From an uncultured Pelagibacteraceae bacterium (GTDB lineage Bacteria > Pseudomonadota > Alphaproteobacteria > Pelagibacterales > Pelagibacteraceae): a DNA stretch of 64,000 nucleotides. The position numbers and the translations under genes were made by a program. Where the stretch lies: the NCBI GenBank assembly GCA_902591025.1, contig CACIZB010000003.1, positions 55,627-119,626 of the forward strand, written 5' to 3'. The notes beneath the pieces are model-generated. The model did not search any database, was not told where the DNA came from, and was given only the letters and a program-made list of their open reading frames with translations. This document shows, one piece after another, positions 46,881-58,722 of this stretch. Within the stretch, counting starts at the first letter, position 1. Each line of letters starts with the position of its first letter.

Positions 46881-49259
46881 ATGGATGTTAAAATTTCATT
46901 GCCGCTTCTACCGCTAAGAGACATTGTAGTTTTTCCTAGCATGGTGATACCTTTATTTGTAGGAAGAGATAAATCTATTTCTGCATTAAACGAGGTAATG
47001 AAAAAAGACAAAAAAATTATTTTAGTAACACAAAAGAATTCCGAAATAGATGATCCTAAGAAAACAGATATTTTTATGTTTGGTTGTGAAGGAAATATAC
47101 TTCAATTGCTGAAATTACCGGATGGAACAGTCAAAGTTCTTGTTGAGGGTATTAAAAGAGTAAGAATTTTAGATTTTAAAGATAATGAAAAATTTATTAC
47201 GTGTGATTTTACATCATTAAAAGATGAGGTCTCTGAAGGTGAGGATTTATACCCTTTAGCAGTAACCGCAGTAAGAAGATTAGAAAAACTTACCTCCATA
47301 AATAAAAAGATATCCTCAGAAACGATTAATGCAATAAAGCAGCTGAAAGATCCGTCACAAATTGCTGATAACATAGCTTCACATATTGTTGCAACAATTT
47401 CTGAAAAACAGCAAATATTTGAAACGGTAGATGTAAAGAAAAGATTGAATTCTATAATCAAAATTATGGAAAATGAAACTAGTATCATTGGTGTTGAAAA
47501 AAGAATTAGAGGCAGAGTAAAAAATCAAATGGAAAAGACTCAAAGAGAATATTACTTGAATGAGCAACTTAAAGCTATCCAAAAGGAGTTAGGTGAGATT
47601 GAAGATGGAAAAGATGAAAGTACAAGTCTCAACAAAGCAATTCTAAAAGCTAAAATGCCAAAAGAAGTTGAAAAAAAATGTTTACAAGAACTTAAGAAAC
47701 TCAAAAATATGAGTCCAATGTCGGCAGAGGCAACTGTTGTGAGAAATTATTTAGATTGGATGACGGAATTACCTTGGAACAAAAAAAGCGAAGTAGATAT
47801 TGATTTATCTAAAGCATTAAACATTCTTGATAAAGATCATTTTGGTCTTGAAAAAGTAAAAGAGAGAATAATTGAATTTCTTGCTGTTCAAAAAAGAATG
47901 GAAAAAATTAAAGGTCCAATTTTATGTTTAGTAGGACCTCCTGGAGTAGGTAAAACTTCTTTAGGAAAATCGATAGCCAAAGCAACTAATAGAGAATTCG
48001 TAAGAATGTCGGTAGGTGGCATGAGAGATGAAGCTGAAATAAGAGGTCATAGAAGAACTTACATTGGTTCTTTACCAGGTAAAATTATTCAAATGATGAA
48101 AAAAGCTGGAACAAAAAATCCATTAATATTATTAGATGAAATTGATAAAATTGGTAATGATTATAGAGGAGATCCATCATCTGCTTTATTAGAAGCACTT
48201 GATCCAGAACAAAATACATCATTTAACGATCATTATTTAGAAGTGGATTATGATTTATCAGACGTAATGTTTGTAACTACAGCTAACACTTTAAATATTT
48301 TACCACCTTTACTAGATAGAATGGAAGTTATTAGATTAGCTGGATATACAGAGGATGAAAAAATAAATATTGCAGATAAGTTTTTATTACCAAAACAGAT
48401 TAAAGATAATGGTGTAAAAGAGAATGAAATGAAGTTGGGTAATGATATTATTAAAGAAATAATTAGAAGTTACACAAAAGAATCTGGAGTTAGAAATCTT
48501 GAAAGAGAAATATCAAAAGTAGCAAGAAAAGTTGTAAAAAAAGTTGTATCTGGCGAACAAAAAGAAGTAGTTGTAAATAATAAAAATCTGTCAGATTTTT
48601 TAGGAATACCAAAATATAAATCTGGTGAACTGGAGACTGAAAATAGAATTGGTATAGTTACAGGTTTGGCTTGGACAGAATATGGTGGAGAAATATTAAA
48701 AATAGAAACAGTAACAATGCCAGGTAAAGGTAGAACACAAATTACCGGAAAGTTAGGTGATGTAATGCAAGAGTCCGTTAAAGCAGCCAAATCATTTGTA
48801 AGATCTAAATGTCTTGAATACGGAATTATACCTCCACTGTTTGAAAAGAAAGATTTTCATATTCATGTTCCTGAAGGAGCAACACCTAAAGATGGTCCTT
48901 CTGCAGGGATAGGCATGGTAACTTCAATTGTATCTTCAATTACAAATATACCCGTTAGAAAGGACTTAGCTATGACTGGTGAAGTTACAATCACTGGCCA
49001 AGTTCTTCAAATCGGTGGTTTAAAAGAAAAATTATTAGCAGCACATAGAGCTGGCATTAAGGAGGTTTTGATACCAAAAGAAAACGAAAAAGATTTAGTT
49101 GATATGCCTAAAAAAATAATTGATGAAGTTAAAATAACTCCGGTTGAATTCGCTGATGAGGTTTTAAAAATTGCGCTAACAAAAGAACTAAAAAAGGTTG
49201 ATTGGGTTGAGGTTGATATGGGAAATAAAGATGATAAATCTCAAGCTAGCATTCAATAA
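46881..49259 (+). CDS. lon: ATP-dependent protease Lon
   Basis: LPLLPLRDIVVFPSMVIPLFVGR, GPPGVGKTSLGKSIA, DGPSAGIGM (catalytic Ser); ATG at 46881 preferred over TTG at 46857. Confidence 0.95.
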   Translation: MDVKISLPLLPLRDIVVFPSMVIPLFVGRDKSISALNEVMKKDKKIILVTQKNSEIDDPKKTDIFMFGCEGNILQLLKLPDGTVKVLVEGIKRVRILDFKDNEKFITCDFTSLKDEVSEGEDLYPLAVTAVRRLEKLTSINKKISSETINAIKQLKDPSQIADNIASHIVATISEKQQIFETVDVKKRLNSIIKIMENETSIIGVEKRIRGRVKNQMEKTQREYYLNEQLKAIQKELGEIEDGKDESTSLNKAILKAKMPKEVEKKCLQELKKLKNMSPMSAEATVVRNYLDWMTELPWNKKSEVDIDLSKALNILDKDHFGLEKVKERIIEFLAVQKRMEKIKGPILCLVGPPGVGKTSLGKSIAKATNREFVRMSVGGMRDEAEIRGHRRTYIGSLPGKIIQMMKKAGTKNPLILLDEIDKIGNDYRGDPSSALLEALDPEQNTSFNDHYLEVDYDLSDVMFVTTANTLNILPPLLDRMEVIRLAGYTEDEKINIADKFLLPKQIKDNGVKENEMKLGNDIIKEIIRSYTKESGVRNLEREISKVARKVVKKVVSGEQKEVVVNNKNLSDFLGIPKYKSGELETENRIGIVTGLAWTEYGGEILKIETVTMPGKGRTQITGKLGDVMQESVKAAKSFVRSKCLEYGIIPPLFEKKDFHIHVPEGATPKDGPSAGIGMVTSIVSSITNIPVRKDLAMTGEVTITGQVLQIGGLKEKLLAAHRAGIKEVLIPKENEKDLVDMPKKIIDEVKITPVEFADEVLKIALTKELKKVDWVEVDMGNKDDKSQASIQ

Positions 49260-49309
49260 TTAATAATTTACTTTAACTTAACCTTGTTGTAATAGTAAAC
49301 ATCATTTTT

Positions 49310-49385
49310 GGGCGGTTAGCTCAGTTGGTAGAGCATCTCGTTTACACCGAGGGGGTCAAAGGTTCGAGTCCTTTACTGCCCACCA
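49310..49385 (+). tRNA. tRNA-Val (TAC)
   Basis: GGGCGGT/ACTGCCC acceptor, TTTACAC anticodon loop, GGTTCGAGTCC T arm, encoded CCA. Confidence 0.94.
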
Positions 49386-49399
49386 AAGTGATCATCAGT

Positions 49400-49476
49400 G
49401 GGGGTGTAGCTCAGTTGGTTAGAGCGATCGCCTGTCACGCGATAGGTCGAGGGTTCGAGTCCCTTCACTCCCGCCA
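49400..49476 (+). tRNA. tRNA-Asp (GTC)
   Basis: GGGGGTG/CACTCCC acceptor, ATCGC-CTGTCAC-GCGAT anticodon arm, discriminator G and CCA. Confidence 0.95.
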
Positions 49477-49681
49477 CTAATGATAACGATTCTCAAATTA
49501 ATAATTGGGTTAATAAATAAGCCATAAAATACGTGACCAATTTGCACTATAAATAAGTTCAAAAATACCTATAAAAACGTCAACATACTTAAGATATTAA
49601 AACTTTAATTTATATAAAAAAACAACTATAATATGAATCTTATCAGAATTTTCTTATTCAAAAATTAACACTATTAACATT

Positions 49682-50050
49682 ATGACTGCGGATTTTTTAA
49701 AAGATTATTTACCGATAATTTTGTTTTTGATAATAGCCTTCGGTTTAAGTTGTGCTTTTATTGTTATCAATTTTATTTTGTCTCCTAAGAACCCAGATCC
49801 AGAAAAATTATCTGCATATGAATGTGGTTTTGAACCTTTTCAAGATTCTAGAATGGAATTTGATGTCAGATTTTACTTAGTCGCAATTCTATTTATCATT
49901 TTTGACTTAGAAATTGCTTTCTTGTTTCCCTGGGCAATATCTCTTGGAAGCATCGGAATTTTTGGGTTTACCTCAATGATGATTTTTTTATTCATTCTTA
50001 CAGTAGGATTTATTTATGAATGGAAAAAAGGTGCGTTAGATTGGGAATAA
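49682..50050 (+). CDS. nuoA: NADH-quinone oxidoreductase subunit A
   Basis: [40 protein letters not shown]. Confidence 0.96.
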   Translation: MTADFLKDYLPIILFLIIAFGLSCAFIVINFILSPKNPDPEKLSAYECGFEPFQDSRMEFDVRFYLVAILFIIFDLEIAFLFPWAISLGSIGIFGFTSMMIFLFILTVGFIYEWKKGALDWE

Positions 50051-50062
50051 AAGTATAAAAAA

Positions 50063-50578
50063 ATGAAAAAAAATTTACAAAAAATTCCAGAAGAATTTAA
50101 ACAACTCGCTAAGGACTTTAGTGATAACGGTTTTATAACAACTTCGTTTGATAACTTGATAAATTGGTCAAGATCAGGATCGTTACATTGGATGACGTTT
50201 GGTTTAGCTTGTTGTGCTGTAGAAATGATGCAAACTGCTATGCCAAGATATGATCTTGAGAGATTTGGTGCTGCTCCTAGAGGTTCACCTCGACAATCAG
50301 ATGTAATGATAGTTGCAGGAACATTAACAAATAAAATGGCACCTGCACTAAGGAAAGTTTACGATCAAATGCCAGAACCAAGATATGTGATTTCTATGGG
50401 AAGTTGTGCTAACGGTGGTGGTTATTATCATTATTCTTACTCAGTTGTAAGAGGGTGTGATAGGATTGTTCCAGTAGATGTTTATGTTCCAGGATGTCCG
50501 CCTTCAGCAGAAGCCTTATTATCTGGGATAATGCAATTACAAAAGAAAATCAGAAATAAAGGATCATTAAGTAGATAA
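50063..50578 (+). CDS. nuoB: NADH-quinone oxidoreductase subunit B
   Basis: [60 protein letters not shown]. Confidence 0.97.
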   Translation: MKKNLQKIPEEFKQLAKDFSDNGFITTSFDNLINWSRSGSLHWMTFGLACCAVEMMQTAMPRYDLERFGAAPRGSPRQSDVMIVAGTLTNKMAPALRKVYDQMPEPRYVISMGSCANGGGYYHYSYSVVRGCDRIVPVDVYVPGCPPSAEALLSGIMQLQKKIRNKGSLSR

Positions 50579-50579
50579 A

Positions 50580-51182
50580 ATGCAAAATTTACTAGATTCA
50601 GAAAAAAAAATTAACTCTGAGTTAACAACCAAGATTAATCTTACCAAAATAAAACATAATCAATTGTATGTTGAGATTGATAAAGAAGATTTAATAGAAG
50701 TAACTTTATTTTTAAAAACAAATAAAGATACAAAATTTAGACAACTTATAGATATAACTGTTGTTGATTACCCAGAAAAAGCTCAAAGATTTAAGATTGT
50801 ATATTTATTTCTTAGCCATGAATTCAATCAAAGAATTATTTTAAGTTATACAATTACTGAAAAAGAGTTGATCCCATCTTTAACATCAGTTTTCCCCTCT
50901 GCAAATTGGATGGAAAGAGAAGTTTTTGATATGTATGGAGTAAATTTTAAGGATCACCCTGATTTAAGAAGAATTTTAACTGATTATGGTTTTGAGGGTC
51001 ATCCACTTAGAAAAGACTTTCCATTAACAGGGAATACAGAAGTTAGATACAGCGAAGATAAAAAGAAAGTTATCAATGAACCAGTAAAACTTGAACAAAA
51101 TTATAGAAATTTTGATTATCAAAGTCCGTGGGAAGGAACCGAATATATTAAAGAGCAGATCAATAATGACAAAAAAAATTAA
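50580..51182 (+). CDS. nuoC: NADH-quinone oxidoreductase subunit C
   Basis: [42 protein letters not shown]. Confidence 0.96.
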   Translation: MQNLLDSEKKINSELTTKINLTKIKHNQLYVEIDKEDLIEVTLFLKTNKDTKFRQLIDITVVDYPEKAQRFKIVYLFLSHEFNQRIILSYTITEKELIPSLTSVFPSANWMEREVFDMYGVNFKDHPDLRRILTDYGFEGHPLRKDFPLTGNTEVRYSEDKKKVINEPVKLEQNYRNFDYQSPWEGTEYIKEQINNDKKN

Positions 51183-52341
51183 AAATTTAAATCTAAATTT
51201 TGGTCCACAACACCCTGCAGCCCATGGTGTATTAAGATTAATACTTGAATTGGATGGGGAAGTTGTTGAAAAAGCTGACCCACATATAGGCTTATTACAT
51301 CGAGGTACAGAAAAATTGATTGAAAATAAAACTTACATGCAGGCAGTTCCTTATTTTGATCGTTTAGATTATGTTGCACCCATGAATCAAGAACATGCCT
51401 TTGCTTTAGCAATTGAAAAAATCTTAAAGATAGATGTACCCATAAGGGCTCAGTTAATAAGAGTTATGTTTTGTGAAATTGGACGAATTTTAAGTCACAT
51501 TTTGAATGTCACAACCCAAGCTCTGGATGTAGGTGCATTAACACCTTCACTATGGGGTTTTGAGGAAAGAGAAACATTAATGACTTTTTACGAAAGGGCA
51601 TCTGGCTCAAGATTGCATGCGAACTATTTCAGGGCTGGAGGTGTGCACCAAGATCTTCCAGCAGGTTTAGAAAATGATATTTTAAATTTTTGTGAGAGTT
51701 TTCCAAAAATAATAAGTGATTTAGAAAATTTATTAACTGACAACAGAATTTTTAAACAGAGAAATGTAGACATAGGTTTAGTTTCAAAAGAGGATGCCTT
51801 AGATTATTCTTTTAGTGGAGTCATGCTACGTGGCTCGGGCATAGCATGGGATCTTAGAAAATCTCAACCATACGATTGTTATGAACAATTGGATTTTAAA
51901 ATACCGGTTGGAAAAAATGGTGATTGCTATGATAGATATTTATGTAGAATAGAGGAGATGAAGGAGAGTGTCTCAATAATAAAACAGTGTTTAAATAAAA
52001 TGGAAAAAGGACCAATAAAAACTTTTGATGGGAAGATTTCTCCGCCGTCAAAAAAAGATATTAAACAGTCTATGGAAGCCTTAATACATCATTTTAAATT
52101 ATTCACAGAGGGCTATAGAGTACCGAATGATGAAATTTATACAGCTGTAGAAGCACCGAAAGGGGAATTTGGAGTATATCTAATTTCAGACGGGTCAAGT
52201 AAACCATATAAATGCAAAATAAGAGCACCTGGTTTTTCTCATTTACAATCAATGGATTATTTAATTAGAGGACACATGTTAGCGGATGTTCCTGCTGTGC
52301 TTGGATCTTTAGATATAGTTTTTGGTGAGGTAGATAGATGA
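51166..52341 (+). CDS. nuoD: NADH-quinone oxidoreductase subunit D
   Basis: [34 protein letters not shown]; start taken at MTKKIK. Confidence 0.96.
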   Translation: MTKKIKNLNLNFGPQHPAAHGVLRLILELDGEVVEKADPHIGLLHRGTEKLIENKTYMQAVPYFDRLDYVAPMNQEHAFALAIEKILKIDVPIRAQLIRVMFCEIGRILSHILNVTTQALDVGALTPSLWGFEERETLMTFYERASGSRLHANYFRAGGVHQDLPAGLENDILNFCESFPKIISDLENLLTDNRIFKQRNVDIGLVSKEDALDYSFSGVMLRGSGIAWDLRKSQPYDCYEQLDFKIPVGKNGDCYDRYLCRIEEMKESVSIIKQCLNKMEKGPIKTFDGKISPPSKKDIKQSMEALIHHFKLFTEGYRVPNDEIYTAVEAPKGEFGVYLISDGSSKPYKCKIRAPGFSHLQSMDYLIRGHMLADVPAVLGSLDIVFGEVDR

Positions 52342-52946
52342 GCTTAAAAAGACCAGCAAAAAATCAACCACAAAGTTTCGAGTTTAATAATTCATCACTT
52401 GAGGAAGCAAAAAATATTATATCAAAGTATCCAAAAGGGAAACAACAAAGTGCAGTCATGGCTTTATTATATATTGCACAAAGACAAAATAATAATTGGA
52501 TACCATTAGCGGCAATGAAATATATCGCAAAATTTTTAGATATGCCTTACATTAAAGTCTATGAAGTAGCTACTTTTTATTCGATGTACAATCTTTCTCC
52601 TGTAGGGAAATATTTTATTCAAGTATGTACAACTACACCATGTATGATTAGGGGTGCGAACAAGTTAGTTGAAGCTTGTAAGGAAAAAATTTCTAAAAAT
52701 GAGTTAGAACTATTAGGTGATAAAAATTGTTCATGGATGGAGGTTGAGTGTTTAGGTGCTTGCGTGAATGCCCCGATGATGCAAATTAATGATGAATATT
52801 ACGAAGACCTTGATAAAGAAAAAACATTGAAGATTTTAGATAAAATTTTGAAAGGAGAAAAACCAAAAGCTGGATCTTACAGAGGAAGATTAAATAATGC
52901 GCCTGAAAATAATAGAAAAACACTTTTGGATTTAAATAATGCTTAA
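52338..52946 (+). CDS. nuoE: NADH-quinone oxidoreductase subunit E
   Basis: [12 protein letters not shown]...[16 protein letters not shown]. Confidence 0.96.
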   Translation: MSLKRPAKNQPQSFEFNNSSLEEAKNIISKYPKGKQQSAVMALLYIAQRQNNNWIPLAAMKYIAKFLDMPYIKVYEVATFYSMYNLSPVGKYFIQVCTTTPCMIRGANKLVEACKEKISKNELELLGDKNCSWMEVECLGACVNAPMMQINDEYYEDLDKEKTLKILDKILKGEKPKAGSYRGRLNNAPENNRKTLLDLNNA

Positions 52947-54267
52947 AGATCAAGATAGAATTTTTAAAAATTTATATAATGACTTAGGATCTGATGTTAA
53001 TGCATCTCAAAGAAGAGGTGATTGGATAAATACTAAAGAGATTATTAATAAAGGAAGAGATTGGATTATTAATGAGATTAAAGATTCACAATTAAGAGGC
53101 AGAGGTGGAGCTGGATTTCCAACTGGATTGAAGTGGTCTTTTGCACCTAGAGATGTTGGATCTCGACCACATTATTTAGTGATAAATGCTGATGAGTCTG
53201 AACCTGGAACTTGTAAAGATAGAGATATTTTAAGGTTTGAGCCACACAAATTAATTGAAGGATGTTTGATAGCCTCTTATGCTGTTCAAGCACATACTTG
53301 CTACATTTATATCAGAGGTGAATATTTCCTTGAAGGTCAAAAACTTCAAAATGCAATAGACGAAGCTTATAAAAAAAATTTAATAGGTAAAAATGCTTCT
53401 GGGACTGGATGGGATTTGGATATCTACATACATTATGGAGCTGGTGCTTATATTTGTGGTGAAGAAACTGCATTACTCGAAAGTATAGAAGGAAAAAAAG
53501 GTCAACCAAGATTGAAGCCTCCTTTTCCAGCTTTAGTTGGACTTTATGGATGTCCAACAATAATAAACAATGTTGAAACCATAGCTGTAGTTCCGACAAT
53601 CTTAAAAAAAGGTGGTAAATGGTTTGCTTCTCTTGGTAGAGAAAAAAATACAGGAACAAAAATTTTTTGTATATCTGGTAACGTCAATAATCCTTGTAAT
53701 GTTGAGGAAGAAATGAATATCCCTTTAAAGGAATTAATTGAAGTACATGCTGGGGGAGTAATAGGTGGTTGGGAAAATCTTCAAGCAGTAATTCCGGGTG
53801 GATCCTCAATGCCTCTAATTCCAAAGGAAAAATGTGAAACTCTTACAATGGATTTTGATTCTTTGGTAAATGAAAAAAGTGGATTAGGAACAGCAGGTGT
53901 TATAGTTATCAATAAGGATCAAGATATAATTAAATGCATGGCTAGAATTGCCAGGTTTTATAAACACGAGAGTTGCGGACAATGTACACCATGTCGAGAA
54001 GGATCTGGCTGGATGTGGAGAATGCTTGAAAGAATGGCAAAAGGAGAAGCAACTAAAGATGAAGTTGACATGCTTGGAGATGTTACAAATCAGATTGCTG
54101 GTCATACTATATGTGCTTTTGGAGAAGGATCCTCATGGCCCGTTCAAGGATTACTTAGACACTTTAAAAAAGAAATTAAGGAGAGAAATAAGTTTGATCC
54201 AGTAGTCGAAGAAAATAAAAATATTCCTTACTTAGTTGATCAACATTTATTAGATAAAAATGCTTAA
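52939..54267 (+). CDS. nuoF: NADH-quinone oxidoreductase subunit F
   Basis: [52 protein letters not shown]. Confidence 0.97.
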   Translation: MLKDQDRIFKNLYNDLGSDVNASQRRGDWINTKEIINKGRDWIINEIKDSQLRGRGGAGFPTGLKWSFAPRDVGSRPHYLVINADESEPGTCKDRDILRFEPHKLIEGCLIASYAVQAHTCYIYIRGEYFLEGQKLQNAIDEAYKKNLIGKNASGTGWDLDIYIHYGAGAYICGEETALLESIEGKKGQPRLKPPFPALVGLYGCPTIINNVETIAVVPTILKKGGKWFASLGREKNTGTKIFCISGNVNNPCNVEEEMNIPLKELIEVHAGGVIGGWENLQAVIPGGSSMPLIPKEKCETLTMDFDSLVNEKSGLGTAGVIVINKDQDIIKCMARIARFYKHESCGQCTPCREGSGWMWRMLERMAKGEATKDEVDMLGDVTNQIAGHTICAFGEGSSWPVQGLLRHFKKEIKERNKFDPVVEENKNIPYLVDQHLLDKNA

Positions 54268-56293
54268 ACTAAAAATAAACGACAAAGATATAGAGGTTGA
54301 TGAAGGTTTAACAGTTCTTCAAGCTTGTGAAAAAGCTGGAGTAGAAATACCAAGATTTTGTTATCATGAAAAATTATCTATAGCTGGAAATTGTAGGATG
54401 TGCTTAGTAGAGATGGAAAAATCTCCTAAACCAATTGCCTCTTGTGCTATGCCGGCAGCTAACGGTATGGTAATTAGAACCAATACACCATTAATTGAAA
54501 AATCTAGGAAAGGTGTAATGGAATTCTTACTAGCCAACCACCCCTTAGATTGCCCAGTTTGTGATCAAGGAGGAGAATGTGACCTTCAGGACCAATCAAT
54601 GTTTTATGGAATAGATAAATCACGGTTCAAGGAAAATAAAAGAGCAGTTCCAGATAAATACATGGGTCCATTAATTAAAACGCAAATGACAAGATGTATT
54701 CACTGCACAAGATGCATAAGATTTGCAACTGAAATTGCAGGTGTTCCTGAATTAGGTGCAATCGGTAGAGGTGAAGACATGCAAATTACAACCTATTTAG
54801 AAAAATCTATACAGTCTGAATTATCTGGAAATGTTATAGATCTTTGTCCTGTTGGTGCATTGACATCAAAGCCATATGTGTTTGAGGCAAGGCCTTGGGA
54901 GTTAAAAAAAACTGAAACAATTGATGTAATGGATGCAGTCGGATCAAATATTAGAGTTGATACTTATGATTGGGAAGTCAAAAGAGTTTTGCCTGTTATT
55001 AATGAGGATATTAATGAGGAATGGATATCTGATAAAACTAGATATGCATGTGATGGTTTGTTAAATCAAAGACTTGATACACCTTATATAAAATATAACA
55101 AAAAGTTTGAAAAGGCTTCATGGAATGAAGTTTATAAAATCATTAAATCAAAAATTGAAAATAGTGATAAAAATAAGATCAGCGGTTTTGTTGGCGATCT
55201 AATTAACATGGAAGCCAGTTACATTTTTAAAGAATTTTTTGATAGAACGATAAATTCAACAAAATATGAATGCAGATCATCTGATTATTTTATTGATAAT
55301 TCTAAAAGAGAAAATTATTTATTTAACTCGAAAATAAATGGAATTGAGAACTCAGATTTTATCTTATTGATTGGCACAAATCCAAGATTTGAGGCCACAA
55401 TGTTAAATGCAAGAATAAGAAAAGCCTATCTCAATAATAAATTGAAAATTAAATCTTTAAATGATGTAGGTGATTTAACATATCCCTATGAAAGTCTCGA
55501 TGGAAAAACTCAGACAATTAAGGATATTATTGAGAACAATCATGAGATATCAAAAAATATAATTGAAGCAAAAAAACCAATGATTATATTTGGTGAGTCA
55601 TTTTTGAAATCTAGCTCAGCAAAATATCTTTTTCATTCTTTAAAAAAATTTTTAATTGATGAAAATAAATTTAATGATGAATGGAATCCTTTAAATATAA
55701 TATCTACCGATGCAGCTACAGTAGGCAATCTAGATTTAGACATAATTAATCAAACTAATAATTTATTAAAAGATTTAAATGAAAATAAGTTTGAAATAGT
55801 TTTTCTTTTTGGACAAGATAATTTAAAAATTAACAAGAAGGACGAATTTATAATTTATATAGGAAGTCATGGAGACAAAGGTGCGGAATTAGCTGATATA
55901 ATTTTACCAGGTGCTGCTTATACTGAGCAATCAGGTCATTTTACAAATTTGGAGGGAAAAATTCAAAAAGCTTATAAAGCATCATACCCTCCAGGAGATG
56001 CTAAGGAAGACTGGCAAATTATAAATGATCTTGCAGAATTTATGAATAATAGAAAACTTTTTAATGATAAAGAGGAGTTGGAAAGCAGTATGTTTAACTA
56101 TCTTAAACTTAAAGAGGAAAAACAAGAGTCAATCTTAAATACCGATAATTATTCAAATCAGTTTCAAAACGAGGATTTAAAAATTTTTGTTAAAGATTAT
56201 TATTTTTCAAATGTAATCGCTAGGTCATCTAAAACAATGCTGAATTGTTACAACTCTAAACTAGAAACAAAACGTACTGGAACCGAGGGATAA
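54260..56293 (+). CDS. nuoG: NADH-quinone oxidoreductase subunit G
   Basis: [53 protein letters not shown]. Confidence 0.96.
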   Translation: MLKLKINDKDIEVDEGLTVLQACEKAGVEIPRFCYHEKLSIAGNCRMCLVEMEKSPKPIASCAMPAANGMVIRTNTPLIEKSRKGVMEFLLANHPLDCPVCDQGGECDLQDQSMFYGIDKSRFKENKRAVPDKYMGPLIKTQMTRCIHCTRCIRFATEIAGVPELGAIGRGEDMQITTYLEKSIQSELSGNVIDLCPVGALTSKPYVFEARPWELKKTETIDVMDAVGSNIRVDTYDWEVKRVLPVINEDINEEWISDKTRYACDGLLNQRLDTPYIKYNKKFEKASWNEVYKIIKSKIENSDKNKISGFVGDLINMEASYIFKEFFDRTINSTKYECRSSDYFIDNSKRENYLFNSKINGIENSDFILLIGTNPRFEATMLNARIRKAYLNNKLKIKSLNDVGDLTYPYESLDGKTQTIKDIIENNHEISKNIIEAKKPMIIFGESFLKSSSAKYLFHSLKKFLIDENKFNDEWNPLNIISTDAATVGNLDLDIINQTNNLLKDLNENKFEIVFLFGQDNLKINKKDEFIIYIGSHGDKGAELADIILPGAAYTEQSGHFTNLEGKIQKAYKASYPPGDAKEDWQIINDLAEFMNNRKLFNDKEELESSMFNYLKLKEEKQESILNTDNYSNQFQNEDLKIFVKDYYFSNVIARSSKTMLNCYNSKLETKRTGTEG

Positions 56294-56295
56294 AA

Positions 56296-57294
56296 ATGGC
56301 GTATCTAAATATAGTTTTTGATGAGGTTTATAAAATTTTATTTCTTTTAATTCCTGTTTTAGTTTCAGTAGCAATGATTGTATGGTTAGACAGAAGAGTT
56401 TGGGCATTCGTACAGAAGAGACAAGGTCCAAATGTAGTTGGTCCTTTTGGACTATTACAATCATTAGCTGATGCGCTGAAATATATTTTTAAAGAAATAA
56501 TTATACCTGCGAGTTCTAACAAAATTATTTTTATTTTGGCCCCTATAATAACGATGACTTTAGCTTTGATTGCTTGGGCTGTGATTCCCTTTGGAGAGAA
56601 TCAAGCTTTAGCGAATATTAACGTTGGAATACTTTATATATTCGCTGTTTCTTCATTAGGAGTTTATGGAATTATAATGGGAGGATGGGCCTCAAATTCA
56701 AAATATCCTTTTTTAGGCGCAATAAGATCTGCAGCTCAAATGGTTTCATATGAAGTGTCTATTGGGATAATAATTATAAATGTACTATTATGCGTAGGGT
56801 CTTTGAACTTAAGTGATATTGTAATGGCTCAACAAAATATGTGGTTTATAATTCCATTATTTCCAATGTTTGTGATTTTTTTTATTTCTGCATTAGCGGA
56901 AACTAACAGACCACCTTTTGATTTACCCGAGGCTGAAGCTGAACTAGTAGCAGGGTATCAAACTGAATATTCAGGCATGATGTATGCAATGTTTTGGTTA
57001 GGAGAATATGCAAATATTTTATTGATGTGTGCATTAGGATCTATTTTATTTTTGGGAGGATGGCTTTCGCCAATAGATCTCTATCCATTTAATTTGATAC
57101 CGGGAGTTTTCTGGCTAATTTTTAAAATTTTATTATTATTTATTTTGTTTGCATTGGTAAAAGCTGTTGTTCCCAGATATCGATATGATCAACTTATGAG
57201 ATTAGGGTGGAAAATATTTCTTCCTTTATCTCTTACGTATGTCGTTTTAACTGCAAGCTATTTATTTTATTTTAACCTTTTACCTGTAATTTAG
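56296..57294 (+). CDS. nuoH: NADH-quinone oxidoreductase subunit H
   Basis: [60 protein letters not shown]. Confidence 0.97.
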   Translation: MAYLNIVFDEVYKILFLLIPVLVSVAMIVWLDRRVWAFVQKRQGPNVVGPFGLLQSLADALKYIFKEIIIPASSNKIIFILAPIITMTLALIAWAVIPFGENQALANINVGILYIFAVSSLGVYGIIMGGWASNSKYPFLGAIRSAAQMVSYEVSIGIIIINVLLCVGSLNLSDIVMAQQNMWFIIPLFPMFVIFFISALAETNRPPFDLPEAEAELVAGYQTEYSGMMYAMFWLGEYANILLMCALGSILFLGGWLSPIDLYPFNLIPGVFWLIFKILLLFILFALVKAVVPRYRYDQLMRLGWKIFLPLSLTYVVLTASYLFYFNLLPVI

Positions 57295-57780
57295 ATGAAA
57301 TTTACAAGATTTTTAAAAACTATATTAATGGTAGATTTTATAACTGGTCTCTTAATTGCTTTAAGAGAAATGTTTAAATCTAAAAAAACTATAAATTATC
57401 CATTTGAAAAAGGTAAAATAAGTCCAAGATTTAGAGGGGAGCATGCTCTTAGAAGATATCCTAATGGTGAAGAAAGATGTATAGCTTGTAAATTATGTGA
57501 AGCTGTATGTCCTGCTCAGGCCATAACAATCGAGTCAGCTGAAAGATCTGATGGTAGTAGAAAAACTACTCGTTATGATATTGATATGATGAAATGTATT
57601 TATTGTGGTTTATGTGAGGAGTCTTGTCCAGTAGATGCTATTGTACAAGGTCCGAATTTTGAATTTTCAACAGAAACTAGGGAAGAGCTTTATTACACTA
57701 AAGAAAAATTACTTGATAATGGTGATAGATGGGAAAATATTTTAGCGGCAAACATTAAGTCCGATAATCCTTATAGATGA
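57295..57780 (+). CDS. nuoI: NADH-quinone oxidoreductase subunit I
   Basis: Two 4Fe-4S motifs [16 protein letters not shown] and [16 protein letters not shown]. Confidence 0.97.
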   Translation: MKFTRFLKTILMVDFITGLLIALREMFKSKKTINYPFEKGKISPRFRGEHALRRYPNGEERCIACKLCEAVCPAQAITIESAERSDGSRKTTRYDIDMMKCIYCGLCEESCPVDAIVQGPNFEFSTETREELYYTKEKLLDNGDRWENILAANIKSDNPYR

Positions 57781-57784
57781 CATT

Positions 57785-58417
57785 ATGATAGCACATGCAA
57801 TATTTTTTTATGTATTTTCAATTATTGCAGTCATCTCAGCAATCATGGTCACAGTCTCAAAAAATACAGTTCACTCGGTTTTTTTTTTAATCTTAGATTT
57901 TATAAGTATCTCTTGTCTTTTTATTATGATCGGTGCTGAATTTTTAGGCATGATCATGTTAATTGTTTATGTAGGTGCAGTTGCTGTTTTGTTTTTGTTT
58001 GTAGTAATGATGCTAAATGTTGCTCAACAAAAAAATCAATGGTTTAATTCTAAGGAAAATTCTGGCCATATTCCAATAGGCTTAATAATAAGCACAATTA
58101 TCTTTTTCGAATTGATTATTGTTATAGGTGGATGGAAGTTTAAACCAGAATTATCAGACTCAAGCGCAAATCAGATTACCAATGAAATAAGTAATACACA
58201 TTCATTAGGTCAAGTTCTGTATACAGATTATGTTCATGTATTTCAAATAAGTGGAATGATTTTATTAATTGCGATGATAGGTGCGATTGTTCTTACTTTT
58301 AGACAAAGAGCAGGAGTTAAAACACAAAGTTATTTGAAACAAATTTCAAGAGAAAGGTCTGAAGGTATTGAAGTATTAGAGGTTCCTTCAAATAAAGGAG
58401 TTAAGATAGATGACTGA
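57785..58417 (+). CDS. nuoJ: NADH-quinone oxidoreductase subunit J
   Basis: [51 protein letters not shown]. Confidence 0.95.
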   Translation: MIAHAIFFYVFSIIAVISAIMVTVSKNTVHSVFFLILDFISISCLFIMIGAEFLGMIMLIVYVGAVAVLFLFVVMMLNVAQQKNQWFNSKENSGHIPIGLIISTIIFFELIIVIGGWKFKPELSDSSANQITNEISNTHSLGQVLYTDYVHVFQISGMILLIAMIGAIVLTFRQRAGVKTQSYLKQISRERSEGIEVLEVPSNKGVKIDD

Positions 58418-58721
58418 AATAGGTTTAGGACACTACCTAACTTTGGGAGCAGTTATATTCAGTATTGGTGTTATTGGTATATTTTTAAATCGAAAAAATA
58501 TCATAGTGATTTTGATGAGTATTGAGCTGATATTGTTAGCTGTAAATATAAATTTAGTATCTTTTTCGATTTTTCTTGGTGATTTGACCGGTCAAGTTTT
58601 TACATTATTTATTCTGACCGTTGCTGCTGCTGAGGCTGCTATTGGTCTAGCAATAATTGTAGTTTACTACAGAAACGCAGGAACTATTCGTGTTGAAGAA
58701 ATAGATAAATTAAAAGGATAA
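58410..58721 (+). CDS. nuoK: NADH-quinone oxidoreductase subunit K
   Basis: [41 protein letters not shown]. Confidence 0.96.
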   Translation: MTEIGLGHYLTLGAVIFSIGVIGIFLNRKNIIVILMSIELILLAVNINLVSFSIFLGDLTGQVFTLFILTVAAAEAAIGLAIIVVYYRNAGTIRVEEIDKLKG

Positions 58722-58722
58722 A

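Noticed and set aside
47102-47582. Minus-strand ORFs of 128 and 67 aa
   Set aside because: Antisense to the lon N-terminal domain; no recognisable motif.
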